A DNA stretch of 64,000 nucleotides from Magnolia sinica (lineage: Eukaryota; Streptophyta; Magnoliopsida; Magnoliales; Magnoliaceae). Position 1 is the stretch's first letter. Each line of letters begins with the position of its first letter. This document shows, piece after piece, positions 57,082 through 64,000 of the stretch. The notes under the pieces were generated by a model, which had not been told where the DNA came from, did no database searches, and worked only from the letters and a program-made list of their open reading frames with translations. A program made the position numbers and the translations under genes. The stretch lies in NCBI RefSeq assembly GCF_029962835.1, contig NC_080583.1, forward strand, positions 67,627,158 through 67,691,157. The letters run 5' to 3'.

Positions 57082-57503
57082 CAGGGGTGTACATCGGGCC
57101 AAACCGAGTCAAACTGGGCTCAACCCGGCCCGGCCCAGTCACCTATCAAACCCAGCTTGAACTTGGCCCGGCCCAGTCACTAGGCCAACATGTCCAGCTC
57201 GAACCCGGCCCGACAGCAATCGGGCGAGTTCGGGCCAATTTCGGACCTGCTCCATCTACAAAGGGACGGACAGTGTTCTCACCAAATGATTTGGGTAAGG
57301 ATTATATATATATATATATATGGCCGAGTCAGGCTAGGTCGAGTCGAGTTTCGGACCGAGTCGGGCCGAACTGGGATATGTTTGAACTCGGCCCGAACTC
57401 AGGTTCGAGCTAAAGAAAATAGCCTGTCTCGGATCGAACTCAGTTCCAGGTTGGGCTGAGTCGAGCGAGTTAACTGGGCTAGCCCGGTTCGTGTACAACC
57501 CTA
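57082..57503. mobile_element. hAT-like MITE, about 422 bp
   Basis: Ends CAGGGGTGTACATCGGGCC and CCGGTTCGTGTACAACCCTA are imperfect inverted repeats. Flanks GTCGTTTG (57074-57081) and GTCGTTCG (57504-57511) form an 8-bp target duplication with one mismatch, typical of hAT. The interior is rich in GGCCCGGCCCAG and GAGTCGGGCC words on both strands and holds an (AT)n tract near 57302-57321. Confidence 0.8.
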
Positions 57504-57619
57504 GTCGTTCGTCTAATACACATGAAGAATACAAGCTCATTGTTTTGGAATGGAACTGTGAATTATTATGTTGAAAAATATGATTTTGTTAGATTGCTTG
57601 GATTGGTTTTTAATGAAGT

Positions 57620-57745
57620 TTGGGATGATAGATGTAAGATGGATTTTCAAATCAGGTTTCTGTTGGGTATTTCCAACTGGGTTTGGGAGGATAGATGTAA
57701 GATGGATTTTCAATTCAGGTTTCAGTTGGGTTTTGACAGGCGTTC
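57620..57745. repeat. tandem duplication, period about 63 bp
   Basis: GATAGATGTAAGATGGATTT and the following TCA-ATCAGGTTTC-GTTGGGT occur twice, near 57629 and 57692. Confidence 0.8.
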
Positions 57746-57784
57746 TAGCTGAAATTTGAAGGTGTCTAAAGCCTTCTTAGCTGT

Positions 57785-58230
57785 TACCTTGGGGCCCACC
57801 TTGATGATGTGTTGTATATCCACGCCCTCCATCTGTTTTTCCAACTCATTTTAAGGGGGTGATCCCAAAAATTAAGCAGATTCGAATTTTAGATGGATCA
57901 CACTAAAGGAAACGGTGGTGGTTGAATGCATACCATTAAAAACTTCCCAGGGCCACTGTAAGCAGATCGTTAATGTTTATTTTCCATCCAATCCGTTGAT
58001 AAGGTTAGTCAGACCTGGATGAAGGGACAATACAAAGATCAGCTTGATCCAAAACTTTGGTGTCCTGCAAAATGTTTTTAACGGTTATTCACCACTTTTT
58101 CTAGTGGTGTGGTCCACTGGATCTTTGGATCTGCTTAACATTTTGAGAAACATCCTAAACTCAGCCGTAAAAATGGATGGGCGGCATGGATACACGACAA
58201 ATTTATCAAGTTGGGCCCCACACGGTAAGG
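57785..58230. mobile_element. foldback MITE, about 445 bp
   Basis: GGGGCCCACCTTGATGATGTG at the left is mirrored by the ACAAATTTATCAAGTTGGGCCCCAC end at the right, with CCGTCCATC-type and GGACCACAC-type words between. Confidence 0.7.
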
Positions 58231-58469
58231 GTAACACCAGATTCGCTCCTGCTTTTAAGACGTGGACGTGTTAATTGATGTGACTCGTCTGAGTCAACTT
58301 TGACTCGGTCTGGGTCGATGGAGAGAGAACACTCGTCCTGACTCAGTTGGTACTGAGTCAAGTAGGGGGTAACTCATGAGCTGTACCGAGTCAACTCGGA
58401 CACGTTATGTGTCTGGGGATGGAGAGAGCAGATTATTTTGTATACTGCAAAATTGGGCTCGGACTGGGT

Positions 58470-58890
58470 ACAACTTTGGGAGGCCCGTTAATCTATATGG
58501 TTTATCCACGCCGTCCATCTATTTTGAAAGTTCATTTTAGGGCATGAGACAAAAAAAAAAGATGCAGATCGAACAGTCAAGTGGACCACACCACGTGAAA
58601 CAGTGGGGATTGAACTCTTACCGTTGAAAACATTCTAAAGCTAAAAGTGATGTTTATTTGCCATCCAACCTGTTCATAACCTCACATAGACCTGTATGAA
58701 GGTAAACATAAACATCAGCTTGATCCGAAACTTCTAAGCTGTCAATTGGCTTTAAATCCTCACTGCTTTATTTGGTGTGGTCCGCTTGAGCCTTCAACCT
58801 GCCTTGTTTTTGGATTAGGGCCCTAAAATGATCCGTCAAAATAGATGGACAGTGTGGATAAAACATATAAATTACAATGGGCCCACAGAG
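58470..58890. mobile_element. foldback MITE remnant
   Basis: Left CCACGCCGTCCATCTATTTTG and right AAAATAGATGGACAGTGTGG mirror each other; terminal repeats were not resolved. Confidence 0.65.
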
Positions 58891-58899
58891 CTCCAGCCA

Positions 58900-59206
58900 T
58901 GACCATCTGTGTCTAGATAGGTCCACAATGGGACAGGGTTATAAAAATCAGGCGGATCCAAAACTCCCGCGGGCTACACCAAAAGAAACAGTGGAAATGG
59001 AAACATACACCGTTGAAAATCTTCCTGAAGCGGGGCCGTGATGTTTATATGCTATCCAAACTGTTCATGGGTTATTACCACTCAGATAAACCGTAGGCAC
59101 AAACATCATCGTGATACAAAATTTATGTGGACCCACAGTTTTCAATGGTGAGCATTCAATCCCCGCAGTTTTGTGTCGTGTAGCCCCTAGGAGTTTTGGA
59201 TCTGCC

Positions 59207-59256
<50 letters not shown>

Positions 59257-59352
59257 GTGTCATATTGTAGTCTTGTAAAACTTACGGACGAAGTGGATTT
59301 ATCACGGAAGTATCCGTGAGCCCTACACAGCTTCTGAATCCACGAACTCCCT
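58900..59352. mobile_element. foldback MITE remnant with (TA)n insertion
   Basis: Same subtype as 55565-55990. A (TA)n microsatellite has expanded at 59213-59253 inside its right half. Confidence 0.6.
59213..59253. repeat. (TA)n microsatellite
   Basis: About 20 TA units. Confidence 0.95.
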
Positions 59353-59361
59353 GTGCAATCC

Positions 59362-59880
59362 GGAAGCGGATTGCGTACCGAGTATCTCAGTACGCTAATG
59401 GTCCACCTTGATTTATGTATTTTATCCACTCCGTCCATCCATTTTACCTGATAATTTTAGGGCTTGAACCAAAAAAAGAAGTATATCCAAACCTCAATTA
59501 AACCACACCACAGGAAACCGTGTGAATTGAACATCTACCATTGAAAATTTCTTGGGGGGCCATAGAAGTTTTTGATCAAGATTGTATTTGTGATTTCCCT
59601 TCATCCATGTTTTTTGGATCTTATGAACAGGTTGGATGAGAAATAAACATCACTGTGAGCCCTATAAAGGTTTCAACGGTGGAAATCATTATTCCAACTG
59701 TTTCCTGTGGTATGGTCCACTTGATCCTTGGGCATGCTTAAATTTTTGTCTCAGCTCCTAAAATAAGATGGAAAAATGGATGGACGGCGTCGCTAGACCA
59801 AATACGTTCACGGTGAACCCAACAGATTTTACTCAGCACGATAAGGGCGTACTGAGTAACTCGGTACGCAATCCGATTTC
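59362..59880. mobile_element. Mutator-like foldback MITE, 519 bp, palindromic terminal repeat
   Basis: Starts GGAAGCGGATTGCGTACCGA and ends GTACGCAATCCGATTTC. The 9-bp flanks GTGCAATCC (59353-59361) and GTGCAATTC (59881-59889) differ at one base. Each terminal repeat contains its own near palindrome (GCGTACTGAGT-A-CTCAGTACGC type). Confidence 0.85.
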
Positions 59881-59949
59881 GTGCAATTCGGAGCGGATGA
59901 CTTACCCAACACTTTGTGACATTGATCGTGTTGCTGTGAATAAAATAAT

Positions 59950-60235
59950 GGTGAATAAAATCTAACCATTAAAATCTTCCCAGGGCCCACCTTAATACTC
60001 ACCGTAGTGTTTATTTTTCATCCAACCCTTTGATAAGTACACACAAATCTGGATGATGGGAAAAACAAATATTAGCTTGATCCAAATATTTTTTGGCCCA
60101 CAAGAAGTTTTCAACGCTGGGTATTCAATCCCTACTCAGTAGCCAGTTTGATATTTCGATCTCCTTCATTTTAATGACCATGCCCTAAAATTAGAATGAA
60201 ATACTGATGGACGGCTTGGATATACGGGTCCTCAT
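59950..60235. mobile_element. foldback MITE remnant, half element
   Basis: Same subtype as the right part of 55565-56360: GGGCCCACCTTAATACTCACC, TTTTTTGGCCCACAAGAAGTT, GGACGGCTTGGATATACG. Confidence 0.6.
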
Positions 60236-60283
60236 CTCGTCTCCGAGTCCTTCTACGGTAGGCGATCCGTGTCCTCAAAAATC

Positions 60284-60518
60284 GGAACCGGATTGCGTAC
60301 TGAGTAACTCAGTACCCTTAGCGTACGTAAACTCTGTGGGGGTCCACTGTTATTTATTTATTTTATCCACTCCTTTTATCCATATTAACAGATCCTTAAT
60401 ATTAGCAGGACAAATGGATGGACGGTGTAGATAAACCACATACATTCACAGTGGGCCTAACTGAGTTTACTCAGTACGATAAAAGCGTACTGAGTAATTC
60501 AGTACGCAATCCGATTTC
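60284..60518. mobile_element. Mutator-like MITE, 235-bp deletion derivative
   Basis: Same ends as the 59362-59880 element (GGAACCGGATTGCGTACTGA; GTACGCAATCCGATTTC) but most of the interior is missing. A perfect 9-bp target duplication TCAAAAATC flanks it (60275-60283 and 60519-60527). Confidence 0.9.
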
Positions 60519-60574
60519 TCAAAAATCAGACGCCAATTTGCCTGCGGCGATTGGCCTTCGCGAGATGCTCCTGT

Positions 60575-61025
60575 GCTTGGAAGCTAGGTGGGGCACACCG
60601 TGACGTTTATAATAAATCCATCCCGTCCATCCGTTTTTTCTGATCATTGTAAGCTATGAGCAAAAAAATAAAGCATATCAAAAACTCAAGAGGGCCACAC
60701 GACAGGAAACAGTGATTATTGAATGTCAACCATTGAAATATTCGTGTGGCGATAAGATTTTTTTGATCAGACTGATAATTTTGTGTTTCCAGTTTATCCC
60801 CTTGGGAAGGATCTTATGAAGAGTATGGATGATATATAAACATCATGGTAAACCATAGGGAAGTTTAACGCTATTCATTTCTCTACTCATTTTTTCCTTT
60901 AGTTCGGCTCGCTTGAGTTTTTTATATATCTAATTTTTTGAATCATGACCTAACTTAAGTTGAAAAAAAGGATAGATGGTGTAGATTACTCACAAACTTC
61001 ACGGTGGGCCCCACTTAGTTTATGA
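60575..61025. mobile_element. foldback MITE next to the beta-glucosidase promoter
   Basis: Left AGGTGGGGCACACCGTGACG...CCATCCCGTCCATCCG is mirrored by TCACGGTGGGCCCCACTTAG at the right. It ends about 130 bp upstream of the gene's TATA box. Confidence 0.65.
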
Positions 61026-61152
61026 GATCAGGAACTTTCTTTACAAAGGTTGATCCGTAACCAACCTCTGAGAAATTTAAGGAATTTTAAAATTCAAGTA
61101 AGTTGAATCTGTGTTGGATTGGATTTTATCTCCACGGATGGATTTATCAATC

Positions 61153-61160
61153 TATAAATA
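61153..61160 (+). promoter_or_regulatory. TATA box of the beta-glucosidase gene
   Basis: TATAAATA lies 55-62 bp upstream of the ATG, which leaves a leader of about 30 nt after a normally spaced start site. Confidence 0.75.
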
Positions 61161-61214
61161 CAGAGCTAAAACAAAAGGGAGAACACTTAAAGATTTTGCT
61201 CAAGTGAGTGAAAT

Positions 61215-63859
<2,645 letters not shown>

Positions 63860-64000
63860 TAAGTTTCTAATCCTAACAATCTAATACGCATGTTAATAGA
63901 GGGAAAAACACACAATGCTTGATGGAAATTTTCTATGCCCAAAAAGAAACATATTGATCACCAATGGAAACCATACAATGCTAAATGGGGGGCATGCCCT

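Overview
The window is nuclear DNA from a flowering plant, most likely a magnoliid (Magnolia, Liriodendron or Lauraceae type). The reasons are two plant-type genes with plant introns, dense plant retrotransposons, a nuclear copy of plastid DNA, and many copies of a foldback repeat (GGGCCCACC..., CCGTCCATC..., GTGGACCACACCACAGG...) that I associate with magnoliid genomes. The taxon is an inference; nothing in the window proves it.

Only two protein genes are well supported. UDP-glucose 6-dehydrogenase (UGD; minus strand, 5430-6872) has an intact 480-residue frame. Its leader exon and TATA box probably lie about 4.5 kb upstream near 11.34-11.46 kb, so 6.9-11.3 kb would be a 5'-UTR intron. A glycoside hydrolase family 1 beta-glucosidase starts at 61215 on the plus strand with a signal peptide; five exons are visible and the gene runs off the right edge. 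The two share no operon-like link. UGD makes UDP-glucuronate for cell-wall polymers and GH1 enzymes hydrolyse beta-glycosides, so both belong to carbohydrate metabolism. Two weaker exon-like stretches (left edge, 56.7 kb) are unrecognised.

Layout: 0-0.4 kb possible broken exon with an internal duplication; 1.2-3.2 kb a 14-copy tandem array (about 145 bp per unit); 4-11.5 kb UGD with its putative long leader intron; 12-19 kb a chain of palindromic Mutator-like MITEs with a nested Harbinger MITE; 19-21 kb AT-rich repeats; about 21.4-27.1 kb LTR-like DNA on the plus strand; 27115-32006 a 4.9-kb solo LTR on the minus strand with a perfect GTTAA duplication; about 32.15-34.77 kb another minus-strand LTR-like segment; 34767-48037 a complete but decayed Ty3/gypsy chromovirus (Tekay/Del type) inserted into it with a perfect TTGCG duplication; 49.3-53.9 kb a truncated Athila/Tat-type gypsy element; 53.94-54.07 kb a plastid trnI-GAU fragment; 54-57.8 kb TE debris and a hAT MITE; 57.8-61 kb a second MITE cluster ending just upstream of the beta-glucosidase.

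The most informative signals are four. The gypsy element has 21 nonsense codons that all fit C-to-T or G-to-A change. Its two LTRs share a patch that diverges like codons (net 9-nt difference, frame kept). The putative UGD leader exon and donor are triplicated. The MITE family has 9-bp target duplications and a palindrome inside its terminal repeat.
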